From assembly GCA_014904985.1 (NCBI GenBank), contig MU129095.1:79875-108838 (forward strand): a stretch of 28,964 nucleotides of DNA. The letters are read 5' to 3'. A program made the translations under genes and the position numbers. Position 1 is the stretch's first letter, and each line of letters opens with the position of its first letter. This DNA is from Hydnum rufescens UP504 (lineage: Eukaryota; Basidiomycota; Agaricomycetes; Cantharellales; Hydnaceae). Below are positions 28,778 to 28,964 of the stretch, piece after piece. The notes beneath the pieces were generated by a model. The model did not search any database and was not told where the DNA came from. It saw only the letters and a list, made by a program, of their open reading frames with translations.

Positions 28778-28803
28778 CCCAGGGCTGATTTTTCAGCCCT
28801 GGG
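28778..28803. repeat. Hairpin with 11-base arms and TTTT loop
   Basis: CCCAGGGCTGA, TTTT, TCAGCCCTGGG: a perfect GC-rich inverted repeat with a four-base loop. It could be a replication or transcription-related hairpin, or part of a transposable-element terminus. There is no adjacent gene to assign it to. Confidence 0.8.
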
Positions 28804-28868
28804 TCCCCTCCAGAAAACCTGGGGGTTCGGGGCGGTAGCCCCCGAGAAGCTCTGGGGTCCTTGGTCTG

Positions 28869-28953
28869 GGGACACCCAAAGTTGGCCTTGGGACACCCAA
28901 TTTAGGTCATGGGACACTTGAATTAGGCCGTTGGGATCCTCAGATAGGGGTTG
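28869..28953. repeat. 21-base tandem repeat, 3-4 units
   Basis: GGGACAC starts at 28869, 28890 and 28911, exactly 21 bases apart, and a degenerate GGGATCC follows at about 28933. Units share GGGACACCCAA followed by a TTAGG-like end. Confidence 0.75.
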
Positions 28954-28964
28954 GTCCACACAGC

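Larger units (their letters stand above)
28654..28964. other. Repeat-rich right end without a gene
   Basis: Contains a hairpin (28778-28803) and a 21-base tandem repeat (28869-28953). A minus-strand ORF (28747-28959) is a translation of these repeats. Confidence 0.5.

Overview
The window looks like genomic DNA of a filamentous basidiomycete, probably an agaricomycete. Inferred introns are 50-76 bases with GTGAGT/GTATGC-type donors and CTAAC-type branch points. The mobile elements (a tyrosine-recombinase retroelement and a SWIM-containing MULE transposase) and a protein kinase with HGDLKG in its catalytic loop fit the same origin. No rRNA, tRNA, CRISPR array, virus or toxin gene was recognised.

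Layout. 1-5.4 kb is AT-rich and gene-poor: one 293-codon ORF of unknown function, a second doubtful ORF, two arrays of a degenerate 160-base tandem repeat, and two smaller tandem repeats. 5.4-7.3 kb (minus strand) is a decayed Mutator-like (MULE) transposase with a recoverable 50-base intron and a C-terminal SWIM zinc motif. 7.26-8.42 kb is an inverted-repeat structure that duplicates the 5' part of that transposase. At about 8.7 kb composition shifts abruptly to more GC-rich DNA.

The rest is dominated by an ~8.2-8.4 kb segment present twice in the same orientation: copy A (9206-17585) and copy B (17994-26137). They are separated by a 25-N gap and 383 bases of unrelated sequence. Each copy holds, from left to right, a minus-strand Ngaro/DIRS-type retroelement (tyrosine recombinase, RNase H, reverse transcriptase, Gag-like ORF), a minus-strand small putative zinc-binding protein gene, a plus-strand three-exon gene of unknown function, and a plus-strand six-exon protein kinase gene. 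In the recombinase/RNase H part the copies differ by about ten substitutions (nearly all transitions) and a few homopolymer indels. Beyond about 10.92 kb (A) or 19.72 kb (B) they differ by very frequent single-base indels. The second pattern looks like unpolished long-read sequence, so the repeated host-like genes may be one locus represented twice.

The last 2.8 kb (26.1-28.96 kb) has no recognised gene. It holds a plausible cryptic three-exon ORF, a Ser/Pro-rich ORF, an 11-base inverted repeat, a strong hairpin and a 21-base tandem repeat. I found no convincing new multi-gene system. The best leads are the retroelement's stop/start overlap between RNase H and recombinase, the unknown gene trio next to it, and the mixed-origin duplication.
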